From: Aquilaria yunnanensis
Taxonomy: Eukaryota > Streptophyta > Magnoliopsida > Malvales > Thymelaeaceae
Direction of reading: 5' to 3'
DNA: 64,000 nucleotides
NCBI GenBank assembly: GCA_039654915.1
Contig: CM077599.1
Location: 15,936,501 to 16,000,500 of the forward strand
Notes under the pieces: model-generated
Seen by the model: only the letters and a program-made list of their open reading frames with translations
What the model was told of the DNA's origin: nothing
The model's database searches: none
Position numbers and translations under genes: made by a program
Shown: positions 25,501 through 37,463 of the stretch, piece after piece
How the letters are laid out: each line of letters opens with the position of its first letter
Numbering within the stretch: the stretch's first letter is position 1

Positions 25501-26440
25501 ACCCAGGGTTCTTTAAAATTAACCTTATCGGTCATGTTTACTGTAGGTAAGTTCTTACCAGTGGCTTTTGATGTCTCTCCTTTTCACCCAAGGTATTACA
25601 ATAATCGATCGTACTGTTCTTGCGAGAAACCAGGTATGAGACTAGTTTTTTTACTAACTTACGCCACCTTTGGCTCAATTTGCTTGTTTCTAGGATTGAA
25701 TTTTTTGTTGCGTCCACCTTTGCATCATCTCGGTGGGTATCCAATTATCTCAAAACATTCCTTTTTAGTATGCCCATTTGTTACAATTTGTGCATCTTGG
25801 CTTGCCTTTCTCTTTAGTTCTCTAGTCACCTCTGCTTTTATCGTTGCTAGTGGTATGACTTCAGAATGTTGCCGCCTTGACTGCTGTTGGTTTGGTCGTG
25901 GTAGATATCTGCCTCTGTCATTCATCTTCAGCCACTAAATGATAGGCTTAGCCAAGGCTCGACGTCAGTTTGATGCTGAGGATTTGAGTCTTAACGGTGC
26001 CGAATCCATCATCCAATCCCATAAGAAAGTCATAAAGTTGTTCTTTTTCTTTCCTCTCGACGAATTGTCACTGTGTATTACAAGTGCATCCGCCACAGAT
26101 GCATTTCGGCCATGGTGAGATGGCTTGCATTTCGTCCCATAGACCCTTCGGCTTGGTGTAGTAAGCTGATACGGAGAGCTTTTCCTATTTCAATAAGACA
26201 ATCGAATGCTTCAACTCATAGGCTCTTGGAGCACTCATCATCCCGAACCTTTCTTTAAGGTCGGCCCATATTTCTCAGGCGATTTGGGCATATCGGACGC
26301 TGCTCCTTACCTCATTGTCCATGGCGCTCTTTAGCCATCCTTTCACCATCACATCGCATCGTAGCCAATTTTCCAGTTCTGGCGCATTCACTATTGGTTT
26401 TAACAGTGTTCTTTCCATAAAACCAATTTTTTTTTTTTGG
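22600..26440 (-). pseudogene. Decayed copia gag-pol polyprotein
   Basis: Domains appear in copia order along the minus strand. A gag remnant at about 26290-26100 (WADLKERF, then KGLWDEMQ) has in-frame stops. A zinc-knuckle region near 25800-25730 is split by a frameshift between its CTNC part and its GHTKKEC part. Protease has a DSGAT motif near 25500. The pre-integrase domain (LWHWKLGHTS, CDSCMWAK) is at about 25150-24990. The integrase C-terminal half (QLNGVVERKHRHILE, FGCLAYIH) is at about 24660-24380. Reverse transcriptase is at 23930-22862 with YVDD near 23280. RNase H-like sequence follows to about 22600. Separate frames and gaps mark several frameshifts and internal losses. Described only as found. 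Confidence 0.9.
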
Positions 26441-26687
26441 CAAACAACGCATTGCTCATGTCATTCACTCATTCTCCATAGTTTGAGTCATTAAGTAGCT
26501 CGCTAGCGTAGATCTGTCCAGAACTATCCAAGACATGAATATAGTATGGGGACATCATATTCATACTGTTGTAGTTAGGACATCATATTCATACTGTTGT
26601 AGTTTTTGTTCTCGCTTAGTCCCAACATTGCTTAATTTTGTCTACAAAAATGACAAGGTTTTTATGGAATAGGGTATCTAGGTTTTG

Positions 26688-26699
26688 GCTCTGATACCA
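26688..26699 (-). other. Copia primer-binding site
   Basis: The minus strand reads TGGTATCAGAGC immediately after the 5' LTR. This is the standard copia primer-binding site, complementary to the 3' end of initiator methionine tRNA. Confidence 0.93.
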
Positions 26700-26899
26700 T
26701 GAAGAAATCAAGAGAGACTTGAAAAAATTACTTTCATTCATCTAGTGTGCTGGCTATATACACGTACGTACAAACAGGATAAAGCTAACAGGATAAACTT
26801 AGAACTCTTATCTAAGTAACTAAGGGAAGCTAAAGGTGTTTATCTACAACAACTCCTTATCGCATATATTTCTTATCTACAAGATGATCAATTCTATCA
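26700..26899 (-). repeat. Copia 5' LTR
   Basis: This is a 200-bp LTR, longer than its partner by a short insertion. Its outer edge abuts the GAGGA duplication at 26900-26904 and its inner edge abuts the primer-binding site. Confidence 0.93.
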
Positions 26900-26904
26900 G
26901 AGGA

Positions 26905-28849
26905 TGGGTGATTTCGTCTGTTTGCTAACCAGGTCATGTAAAAGACCTGACTTAGGACACGAAAACGCATTAATTTGGTTGCAAAAAAAAGGTGAAACAA
27001 ACTGATCCTAAATCAAAATCCTAAATAAATAAATATACTTGCTTCCCAAGTAACTAAACAAACCTAGACAAACACAACTGTACCACTTCAACTTGGCCAT
27101 TAAGTTCATACAACACTTTAAACATGCAATCAAGCCACTGCCATTTAAAAAAAATTACCCCATTAATGTGCTAAGTCTTCAAACTTTATTGTTTGAGTCA
27201 AATAACCCAACAATTACTGTATGCATGTACGCACTGAATTAATTAATAAAAATGTGAACTAGGAAGTATATTTTAAACTTAATATCAGATTTTTTTTATG
27301 AAAATCAAGTAAAGAAGTTAGCAGCAGCATTTTTCAGAAAAATAAGTAAAGCATATACATTACAGTTGAAAAAATAATGACAGACAGTGTAACAGGAATT
27401 TGTAGAGCGAAATATAATAATATGTGGAGCTAGCTAGCATAGTATATTTATAGAAGTGTAGCTAGCTAGTTGTGTAACCGAAGATGCCTTCGGGATGAAG
27501 GCAAAAATGAAGTTGCCAATAAGCTGATAAGATATCAAAAGCGGACAACGAAGTGCAACAGCAGCATGATATTACAGGTAAGGTAATGGACTGCACCAAA
27601 CCGGAATATAACAACACGACAACTCTGTCTTTATTCCCACCGCTTCCCTTCAGATTTATTATACATAGAACAGCATATATGATACGATCAGCAGCCGATT
27701 TGGAATGTGCTTCAACCGTCTTCTTTATTCATAAATTCATTGCCGGTCATCATCAAACACAATACTTTAATTTTTCTTGAGATATACATACAGGTTGCCT
27801 ATTATTAATAGCACATTGGAAAAAGAAAAAACATACAGGCACAAGTTACAATTTTCAAAATCTTGAAGGGGAAAAATAAAAAGAAAACATTTATGTGCAG
27901 AAGTTTCAAAATCCAGCCAAACATACATACATGTACCTATGCGCGGCTTGTTTTGTGTGATTATGGTATTGACTATTGAGTTTGGCAGCTCCTTTGGGTT
28001 GGGGATGACATGGAGCCGCCCGAAGAAAATACTGACAGATAAAAGAAAAGCCTGCACCCTCGCGGATTGGTTTGGCTGCTTTAACTAAAAGCCAGATAGC
28101 GCTTCCTAGTTGCTTCTGATCGATCTCTAGCTACTAGTGCTTCTCGATCGCGTCACTTTGGCCAACAAAAGCCGCCAATGCCACCTCTGACCTGACCTAC
28201 CAAGGTAAGATAAACTTTTGGTTTTTTTTTTTTTTCACTCACATATTTTGAAGGAAAACAAGTAGACTCAGTTAATTTTTTCTCATTTAATTTTATACAA
28301 ACACTTATAACTTGTAAGTGTGTTTGGCAAAATTCATATAAAAACAAGAAAGGGGTGGAAATGGTACAGACACGTGAAACTCCTTCTGGCCACTAGATTA
28401 ATATAAGTAGAGCTCGTTTCAGTTGGGCTTTTCAAAAAGCTGAGCTTTGAGACGCTACTTATCAACCGACCAATATTGACTCCTTTACCTGTCTGTTTAT
28501 ATATCACCAAATGTTTGGTTAATATTAATCAACAAGATTAATAAATTTATCTATTGCTTTTCTTCCTAAAATAACAAGCAGCATTGATTCATGAAATCCA
28601 GTTTCTTTCCGCCACACACACACACACATATATATATATATTAGGTTGAAGAGATTAATTTATATATATATGGTACGTATCTATCAGAATAAGTGTGTGG
28701 GCATATCAGCCTTGGTGAATACGTATCAGCCTTGAGAACGAAACAATCAACCTTTTTTGTTTCGTTAATTACGCGTGCAAAAGCTGAGCTAAGCTTCTAC
28801 CTTTAGCCCGTCGGCTATTTGAGGACGCCAAAGGAGCAAACCCACTAGC
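26905..28849. other. Intergenic, simple-sequence patches
   Basis: No gene is supported. Frames at 27553-27780 and 27767-28057 carry no known domain. A mixed microsatellite (CA)n followed by (TA)n lies at about 28614-28641. The segment before the tandem array is otherwise unique-looking and AT-rich. Confidence 0.4.
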
Positions 28850-29507
28850 TAATATATATATGTGTGTGTGTGGTGGGGATTAATTCAATAATGAAATTAC
28901 ACAAGAGGGATCCTCGACTTTTTGAACCAAGTAGTGTGCTAGTGTGTGTATCTCGAAAGACTATATTATTCTCCAAATCCCGGCCACATGACTCTGGAAC
29001 TTAAAGGTGCCGAAAGAAGAAATGAGTTGCATGTGTGAGATTAAGTGAAATAGTTACGACCACATAAATATATATGTGTGTGTGTGTGGTGGGGATTAAT
29101 TCAATAATGAAATTACACAAGAGGGATCCTCGACTTTTTGAACCAAGTAGTGTGCTAGTGTGCGTATCTCGAAAGACTATATTATTCTCCAAATCCCAGC
29201 CACATGACTCTGGAACTTAAAGGTGACGAAAGAAGAAATGAGTTGCATGTGTGAGATTAAGTGAAATAGTTACGACCACATAAATATATATATGTGTGTG
29301 TGTGGTGGGGATTAATTCAATAATGAAATTACACAAGAGGGATCCTCGACTTTTTGAACCAAGTAGTGTGCTAGTGTGCGTATCTCGAAAGACTATATTA
29401 TTCTCCAAATCCCGGCCACATGACTCTGGAACTTAAAGGTGCCGAAAGAAGAAATGAGTTGCATGTGTGAAATTAAGTGAAATAGTTACGACCGCATAAA
29501 TATATAT
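28850..29507. repeat. 216-bp tandem triplication
   Basis: Three nearly identical 216-bp units can be followed by TAATTCAATAATG at 28881, 29097 and 29313. Each unit opens with a short (TA)n(TG)n microsatellite, passes through GAGGGATCCTCGACTTTTTG and ends with GTTACGACC(A/G)CATAAATATATAT. Only a handful of single-base differences and changes in TG-repeat length distinguish the copies, so the expansion is recent. Identical 63-residue minus-strand frames (29192-29001, 29408-29217) result from the repetition and show no domain. Confidence 0.93.
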
Positions 29508-30462
29508 CCAGGCAATCATAATATTGGCTGATCAGTTTCCATGGCCATTGCTTAAAAGAAAGACCCACACGCGAACCTCCATCCGTACACTTACTGTGTC
29601 TATATGCATATATTGCCATCTAAAATGAATCTTGTCCTGTACCAAAAAAATTAAATGCATGTTGTGCCCTGGTAACACAGAACTTACAAAAAAGCAGGAA
29701 CAGTAGTTAAAAATATCACATTTTAAAATTTAAATGGATAGAAGCGTTATAAAAATGATAATTAGAAAAATAATTGATAACAAAAACAGAAAGATAAACA
29801 CTGAATAGAAAGATTATATAAAGCTACGTACGTGTATCAAGTGGAAGCATATGGTGGGTAGTGCGCTAGGCTAGCCAGCTATATGCATCAAGTGGAATGA
29901 AATACCTGAAATTTAGACCAGGCAACAAAAAAGCAGAAGCCACCTTGTAAAGAAACATACTCCGATCCGGCCCACCCGGATCTCTCTCTGCCCACCGGTG
30001 TTAACTACCATTTTTGTCTTCTTTTTAAGCTTTATTTGTTTTTTCTTAAATATGATTTATCCGGGGTAGATCTAGATGGGATGGGAGAGTTCCACACTTC
30101 CCTTCCCTCTCTGCCGTTTTGCTCGTAAATATGTAGTGTGTCTGGTTGGTCCAAAAACAACGGGAATGAAAATAAAGCATATAGAGAAGTTATTGCTTCC
30201 TATTAGGTTGCTAAGATAGCAGCTCGGACTCTGGGATTTGCTCCATACTATGATCATAAACGAATTTACAAGTAGTACTGTAGGGTTCATGGACCCATGA
30301 AATTTTTTAATAAAATATTAAGTAATACTCAGATAGACCTCACTAAAAATTATTAAATAGATTGATTCCCCTCCTCTTCCACAATATTCCCACAGTTTAA
30401 TTACCTTTTAGATCTCAAATAAGTTGACAGTTCCTTATCTATTGTACCATAAATGTATCTCA
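29508..30462. other. Intergenic
   Basis: No gene or delimited element recognised. The minus-strand frame at 30072-30290 has no domain. Confidence 0.35.
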
Positions 30463-30470
30463 TTGAACTT

Positions 30471-30936
30471 AGAGGTCGAAATGAGTTGAGCCCCTTATTG
30501 AACTATTTGAGCTTGAACTTGATTTTTTTTGTTATCGAGCCAAGCCTAACAAGTTTCGAGCTTTATTTTAAATTCAAACTCTTATCGAGCCGAGCTTCGA
30601 GCAAGGTATTGTTCCGCTCGAACTCTTATCGAGCCTAACAAGCCTAATATTTTTAATATAAAAACTAAATTAATTTTATATTTTAATATACCTAAACCCT
30701 AGAATTCTAAATTTTTATTCTTTAAATCAAGCTTGAACCTTAAATCGAGCTTTGATCGAGGTCAAACATTGAACCAAGTTTCGAGCCAATCGAGCCACCA
30801 AGCCGAGCTCTAACCTTTTCGAGCCAAGCTTTGAGCACCAATTTCCAAGCTTGAGCTCGAGCTAAGCTAATGCTTAATAAGCCAAGCTTCAAGCTTGGGA
30901 TGTTCAGGCTCGACTTGGCTCGTTTCCACCCCTACC
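30471..30936. mobile_element. Small non-autonomous hAT-like element
   Basis: This 466-bp element is flanked by an exact 8-bp duplication TTGAACTT (30463-30470 and 30937-30944), the hAT target size. The ends are inverted: AGAGGTCGAAATGAGTTGAGCC on the left, AGGGGTGGAAACGAGCCAAG on the right reversed. The interior repeats short GAGC/GCTCGA words (CGAGCCAAGC, TCGAGCTT, GAGCCTAACAAG) in both orientations, typical of subterminal motifs in miniature hAT elements. It has no coding capacity. Confidence 0.8.
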
Positions 30937-30944
30937 TTGAACTT

Positions 30945-32300
30945 TATACTTTGTAATACATGATTCTATATATATAAAAAATATAAATGAAATTAAATAA
31001 TAATAACTAAAATTATTTTTTTCATAATAAATTGGGCTATTGTAGACCGAGTTGGGTTGTCCAACTACCTATAACTTGGTGGCCACCATAGACTTGAATT
31101 ATTGTAAGCAAAAAAGAAAGAAAAAATTGTCATGTTACCCTAGAGATAAGACTTCAAAATTGAAAGCATCTCTACTAATCTGCATTATGTTTCATTAGAA
31201 TTCTTTTATTTGTTAATAATGCATTTGTTTATAAACATTATTCAGATTTGTGTTAGTTATTATGTTGGTTCTCTTGTAACAATAATTATGTTGTATTATT
31301 GTTATGACACTTCATCATTAAAACATGTGTTAAAGCGATAGCTAAATTAGTGGCGATTTTCAGTGCTTGAACTTGAGTGTCCAATTTAATTAGTCTTCTA
31401 TATGAACTATATTATTCAGATAGTAATGAATCTTGAGCTTTTAATAGGATTTTACGATTTATGATCTGATGTTATATAATAAAACACAATACAAGTAAAT
31501 TTTCGATCTTGACAACGTTACTATTTTCAACTTTCTTGTCTCTCACATTTGTTGTTTTTAACCTTTTTGGTTTTCTTTGAAAGTCTCTAATCTTTTTTCT
31601 ATGAAATTTCTCTTAAAAAAAAACTATTTTCATAGATGGTGCAGTATAGTAATATTTTGTTATGAAATGTTAATACTGGAAAATAATCCCTTACAGGCAT
31701 ATCTAGCATATACTGGTAGATGAACGCTAGGGGCAAAATCTTACCTGTTGTGTTTACCTTTTTTTAAAAAAAAATCTTTTTTTTTTCAAATTTCACATTA
31801 ATTAGGAAATAATCACACTTTTTTAAAGATATTTTATAAAAATAAATTTCTTTTTAAGAATTATTTTTTATATACTTTAAGGAATCAAATTAGTTATCAT
31901 TTTTTATTTTTAACATCAAACAATTTCATCTACTCGAAAATAAAGAAAACATAGATACCAAATGCAAAGTGGGTTTGTGTAAAAGCATAAAACTGTAGTC
32001 TTTTTTATTTTTGAAAATTTTTGTTTGGTTTTTTTAAAATTTCAATCTAGATATCTATGTATTAATTGTAGATATTAATATTGCTATAGGTTTTTATATA
32101 TCAATTATACCTTGAATTAGGCAAAAACTAGATTTAGTTTTAGACATTGCGTTATCAGATATAGACACTTAATTTATCATACTAGATACTTAACTTATCA
32201 TATTAGAGATTCAACCGTCGCAATCAAACACTTGACATCACAATACATGTAGATTGTGTATTCTCTTACCATATATAAATACTTAACCTATCACACCGGA
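30945..32300. other. AT-rich intergenic DNA leading into a decayed repeat
   Basis: No gene is supported. From about 32080 the sequence shows recurring phrases such as ACTTAATTTATCA, GACATTCAACC, CAATCAAACACTTGACA and GATACTTAACTTATCA. These return between and after the transposons at 35499-35690 and 37480-37810, so one diffuse repeat block appears to have been split by the insertions. Confidence 0.45.
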
Positions 32301-32308
32301 CATTCAAC

Positions 32309-35300
32309 TAGAGGTGGGATATAGGCCAGGAACCAGCCCAAACTAGGACTAGACTGCAAGTTAAACCTGCCCCGGCATAGCCCTGCAAAAACCTGCATAA
32401 ATATGGGGCCGAATATGGGCATGAAGGAAGAAGATTGCACAAAATGAACTACCCCCGGCCCAATACCAAACCCGACCAGCCATGGCGCACCTCGTGGACC
32501 GACTCGGCTCAAGACCGGCCAATCTGGTCCTATTCGAACTTGGAGGGCCCCAATGACTCCTTGCAATGGACACCAGCAAAACAAAATTTTAAAAATGGGT
32601 TAATTACAAAGTAGGCATTCCAACGGTTTTTTGCTCCATTTTAGCCCAAAAAATTCCATTTTCACCTTTCCTAACAATTAAAATTTAAGGACTTTTTGGT
32701 CCAAATAATTTTTTGCCTCCTCTATAAATACCAATGTCATTTTCACTTTATCCTCACACCATCACTCAATCTCTCTTCTTCCTCTACTATATTCTTTCAA
32801 GCATTTAAGTTTTTTTCTTAATCTCTTCCAAATGTCTTACTAATTTATGCCTAATATCTTCATAATCTCCTCTTAATTTTACATTAATCACTACTATTAG
32901 TTCGTGACTCATGGCTTCAAGAGGAAAAAACAAGCCGACGGAGACTTCATCTTCCTGCACCATTGGTCTCCGAGATTTGTTCCGTCGTCGTTCTCGGCCC
33001 ACCGATAAAAGCATATCAATTAAAGATTTGCACGATGATGATGTCGGAATCGATACGCCAAATTACGAATTAGGACTCGACAATTAATTATCGGATGATG
33101 AAGTTGAAAAGTTAGATTTGACAGAGGCTAGGGATCCATCATCACAACCGACGCCGACAAGTCATGGACACGTTGTGGAGGAAACCCAAGGACAAGGTAA
33201 ACCCTTGAGACTAATTACTTAGGTTTGGGAGCATTATGAGCTCATACACGAAGAGGAGACGAGGTACAGGAAATGCAAACATTATGGGAAAAAAATTTGT
33301 CCATAAAAAGAATTCTGGCATCAGAACGCTGAAGTGACATATTGAAAATCAATATCCTAATATCCTCCCCAGTGCCGGGACTAGCTTGGGTCAACAACCA
33401 TCACCGGCAGGACAGATATATTTCATGTTAACCAACAATCTTGTAGAAAATGCATGATAAATTGAATGATGCTTACCAAAAAACTTTTTTCACAAGCTGA
33501 AGATGTGCACCTAGAATCTTGGATAAAATTACAATTAAATCTTGCATTTAAAAAAGTGTCTAGGAAAACTACTAAAAAAGAAAGCTTTAGATTATTTGAA
33601 GCTGGAAAATCAGATTTATAAGCTTATTTTTCTACTATTGATCGTTGTGTGACATTCACTTATGATATGTAGACATCACCTATAGGTCAATCATTTTATT
33701 ATGTTACTTCTCATTGGATTGATTCTGATTGAATTTTGCAAAAATGAATTTTATCATTTAGGGTCATTGAAATGGATCATACTGGTTATCACATATTTAA
33801 TTGCATCTTAGAAACTTTACGTGATTATTCTTGTGCTGATAAAGTCTTGTGCATTTCATTGGATAATGCTTTAAACAATGATGTTGCCGCTCGCCTTTTG
33901 AGTCAAGCATTGAAACCACCTCTCAACGGTGCATTCTTTTACGTTAGATGCATATGCCATATTTTGAACCTTTGTGTGCAAAAGGGTTTAGAAGTTCTCC
34001 AAAATGAAATTGTGTCTATTCAGAACTCATTGATGTATTTGAAATCAAGACCTGCTGTATTTCGTAAATTTACAAGATTTTGTTTTGAAAATAAAAAGGA
34101 ATTTTATTGAAAACGGTTTGAATTGGATTGACCAACCTACTGAAATTCCATATATTTGATGTTGCAAGTTGTATACATGTATGCAAATTTTTTGACGCAT
34201 TTCATGAACTTAAAAATAAATTGTGAATTTCTTACGACTAAAGTTTGGGAAAAATATTCTAAAACCGGTGAATTGCTTAAGTTTTTTTACGAGGCTACTA
34301 AATTTTTCTTTGACATTTACTACCCAACCATTTATCAAGTTTTGCTTCATTTAATGAACATTACATATGTTTTACATTAGTTTAAACATAATGAGTTGTT
34401 AAAATCGACTCTCGAAGTAATATGGACTAAATGGTTTTAGTATTTTGAAAACATTCTACCTATATTTTTAGTTGCTTCTTTGCTTGACTCATAAGTCAAA
34501 TTAGCGAACACAACAACATTACTTGAAGGAATTTTTCATATTTATTTAGAAATGTCTTATATAAATGTTTTATATAAATGTTTTGGCTATGTTTGCTACT
34601 GTTTTCGAGTACTTGCATTCTTTATAAAAGTTATATTGTGAGAGGCATTCGGATAAAACAAGATTAGAAGCTCATCAAACCGAGCATTTAGGGAGATTAA
34701 TCTCATCAAGATTCAATCCGGCCCTGCAAATGCTCAAACGACCTCGACCAATGACATTGAGATTATTTGAGGTCAATGACTATCTCAACACATCATTCAA
34801 GTCAAATGACGTCGACATATTAGAGTGGTGGAAACAAAAAAGATCAAGGTTTCCGATCTTATCGATAATCGCATACGGGGTTCTTGTCGTTTCAGTCTCC
34901 ACCGTATCATCTGAGGCAGCGTTTAGTGTATAAAAATGAGTGATATAGGAGAAATGATCAAGATTGACACTCGAGGCAATAGAAGTATGCATTTGCAATA
35001 GAGATTAGTGCCTCACAGCACTCCGGAAACAAAACCAAAAAAGTTCAAATGACAAGATAATATCCAATACCAGGACTTAAATATTTTTTTTTTCAATCAT
35101 ACATGTAGTTTGTATTTGATATGATTATACTGTTAAGCACAGATCATAGGTTTCTATTTTTCATCATTTTTGAAATATTTTTGCTATTTCAAAATATAAT
35201 GTCCGTTCCAATTATTTGTAAGTGTCGTTTGACTTTTTTACTTAACAAAACTTATACTGAAAGTGGTTTTTTTTCTTAAAAATATTTATTACATATATAA

Positions 35301-35490
35301 TTAATTATGTTTTAATTTTTTAAAAAAAAATAAAAAAACCTTCAAACCCGCCTCGCCCTGCCCCATCCTGGACCCGACCCGGGACTGGCTCGAGACCACC
35401 CCGCCTGGGACCGGTTTGAGCCCCAGTCCTGCTCAACCTAGGCCCAAGACATGCTGGTCCCAGGTCGGGTCGACCCAACACCCATCTCTA
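32309..35490 (+). mobile_element. Decayed hAT transposon (RICESLEEPER-like)
   Basis: This 3182-bp element is bounded by an exact 8-bp duplication CATTCAAC (32301-32308 and 35491-35498). The inverted termini are TAGAGGTGGG and TAGAGATGGG. Both subterminal regions (about 32320-32570 and 35338-35480) are strongly GC-rich and dense in GGCCC/GGGCC/CCCGACC-like words, probably transposase-binding repeats. Between them lies a broken transposase gene. Because its reading frame is interrupted many times, it should not be autonomous. Confidence 0.93.
32911..34933 (+). pseudogene. Broken hAT transposase (BED zinc finger, RNase H-like core, dimerisation domain)
   Basis: A start ATGGCTTCAAGAGG lies at 32911, but the frame ends at about 33087. 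A BED-finger remnant near 33228-33350 (VWEHYELIH, KCKHYG) has lost its second cysteine (CxxC reads CKHY), and its histidine part is preceded by a stop. The core at about 33640-34110 keeps VTFTYDM, ISLDNALNNDVAARLL and RCICHILNLCVQKGL, matching hAT transposases of the RICESLEEPER type. The C-terminal dimerisation domain survives at 34730-34933 (DILEWWKQKRSRFPILS, STVSSEAAFSV). Multiple stops and frameshifts separate these parts. Confidence 0.9.
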
Positions 35491-35705
35491 CATTCAACCA
35501 TCATAATCAGACACTTGAACACACTTGAACACCATACTTAAATAAATAGATAAGTCATTTTCTTCTAAATTTAGGCACTCAATCTATTATAGTAGACATT
35601 CAACCATTACAATCAGACATTTGAATACCACAAAAATAGGGGGGGAAATGGAGTTAGGGGCCATTTAACATTGTATAAAAATAAGTAGTCCAATGTTTAT
35701 TTCTA

Positions 35706-37454
35706 GGCCTAAATGCATCATTAGTCCTCAAACTTTTTCAACTTGCACGAGTTGGTCTCTTAACTTTGACTTAGTATAACTTAGTCCTCAAACTTTGCAA
35801 AATCATGCGACTTAGTCCTCAAATTTTTTAAACGGTGCAACTTAGCCCTTCTTCCATCATGATAAACTACAACTTTAAGTCTTAACTTTTAATATTTAAG
35901 CAAAATGACCCTTCTGTTTAAGAACTTTCATTATCACCAAACTCATGAGTTACTAAACTTTACTAAATTGTTAAATCTATAATTAACTTACAAAATGATG
36001 ATTCAAAAAAATTATATACAATAATTTGATAAATTTATATTTATTTAAGAATTTATATATTTTTTATTTTTTAAAAAACTATTTTGGTTGGCTATTGGAA
36101 ACAAAAAAAAAATATTTTTATGCACTCCATTATTATGTTGATTAATTATTTTTTATAAATATTTTTTCTCACTTTTTTCATACAAATTATGCAACATTAT
36201 GGACTTATGAATTTAGAGATCATTTTAAAGGAGTTTTTTTTTTCTTAGATTAAGTTTTCAAACAATTTTCCAAATAATATTTTTGGTATTAATATTTTGT
36301 GATTTAGAATTAGTTTACTACATCATCTTGAAACTAATTCATCTCTCACAATTCTTATGCTAAAAAAGATGGTACGTGCTATAACTTCCTTAGCATTTTA
36401 GCATTTGGTTCTGAAGAAAAATTTGGGAGGGAAAAAGTAATGAAGATGGTACGTACTATCATTTGTTATCAACTCTAGCTAGATATAAATAAGAGTATGA
36501 AATTTGGGGAATTTTTTTTTTAAAAAAAATTAATTTAACCAAGTAATTAGAATATTGACTACTTTTTTTTTTCTTTTGATGGATTCGAACTAGTATTTAT
36601 CTTTGAAAAAAAATTCAAATTAAACATAAAAAGCCATTAATATGCAAGAAATTGAAGAAATAAAGAAGGTAAAAAAGATAAATTATACCAAAGTTAAATG
36701 TTGAATTTGTTTTTGTATTTGTCCCCAACTTTTTATTCAGAAACAAATGATAAAAAGTCAGAGAAGTTATAATACGTACCATCTTCATTAGCTTTATAAT
36801 TGTAAGGGATGAATTAGTTTTAAGATAACATGGTATATTAATTCTAAATCACAAAATATTAATGCGAAAAATATTAATTTGGAAAATTGTTTGAAAACTA
36901 AATCCACTTAAATCAAAACTCTCTAGAATGATCTCTAAATTCATAAGTCCATAATGTTGCATATTTTATATGAAAAAAGTGAGAAAAAAATTTAGAAAAA
37001 ATAATTGATCAACATTAATAGTAGAGTGCAGAAGAAATATTTTTTTTTCCAATAAGTCAACCAAAGTAGTTTTTTTAAAAAAATAAGTAAAATATAAATT
37101 ATTAAATAATTAAAAAATTTTAAATTATTGTATATAGTTTTTTTGAATTAGCATTTTATAAGTTATTTAATCAATTAATTTTGTACTTAACAATTTTATA
37201 AAATTTATTAACCTACAAGTTAGGTGATAATGGAAGTTCCCAAATAAAGCATCATTTTGCTGAAAGATTAGAAATTGGGAGTTAAAGTTGTAGTTTATCC
37301 TGATGGTTGAAGGACTAAGTATCATCATTTAAAAAGTTTGAGGACTAAGTAGCATGATTTTGCAAAATTTGACGACTAAGACATTCTAAGTCAAAGTTAA
37401 GGTACCAACTCGTGTGAGTTGGAAAAGTTAGAGGACTAATGGTGTATTTTGGCT
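35706..37454. mobile_element. Long-inverted-repeat Mutator-like element, copy 2
   Basis: This 1749-bp element is of the same family as 2740-4706: the left end GGCCTAAATGCATCATTAGTCC and the reversed right end AGCCAAAATACACCATTAGTCC match that copy, as do the next 150 bp (cues: TCAACTTGCACGAGTTGG, TTTGACTTAG, AAGTCTTAAC). The flanks TTATTTCTA (35697-35705) and TTATTCCTA (37455-37463) form a 9-bp duplication with one mismatch. The arms pair over most of the length. There is no coding sequence. Confidence 0.78.
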
Positions 37455-37463
37455 TTATTCCTA

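Larger units (their letters stand above)
22139..26899 (-). mobile_element. Complete but decayed Ty1/copia LTR retrotransposon
   Basis: This is a 4761-bp element in minus orientation, flanked by an exact 5-bp duplication GAGGA (22134-22138 and 26900-26904). The 5' LTR is 26700-26899 and the 3' LTR is 22139-22324; both begin TGATAGAATTGATC and end in CA. A primer-binding site for initiator tRNA-Met and a polypurine tract are in the right places. Hand alignment of the LTRs gives about 18 substitutions over roughly 183 shared positions plus two indels, so the insertion is not recent. The polyprotein is broken by frameshifts and stops, so the element should be inactive by itself. Confidence 0.95.

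Noticed and set aside
25291..25938. 215-residue plus-strand frame
   Set aside because: It is antisense to copia protease and gag sequence and has no domain of its own.
29001..29408. Two identical 63-residue minus-strand frames
   Set aside because: They are copies made by the 216-bp tandem triplication and have no domain.
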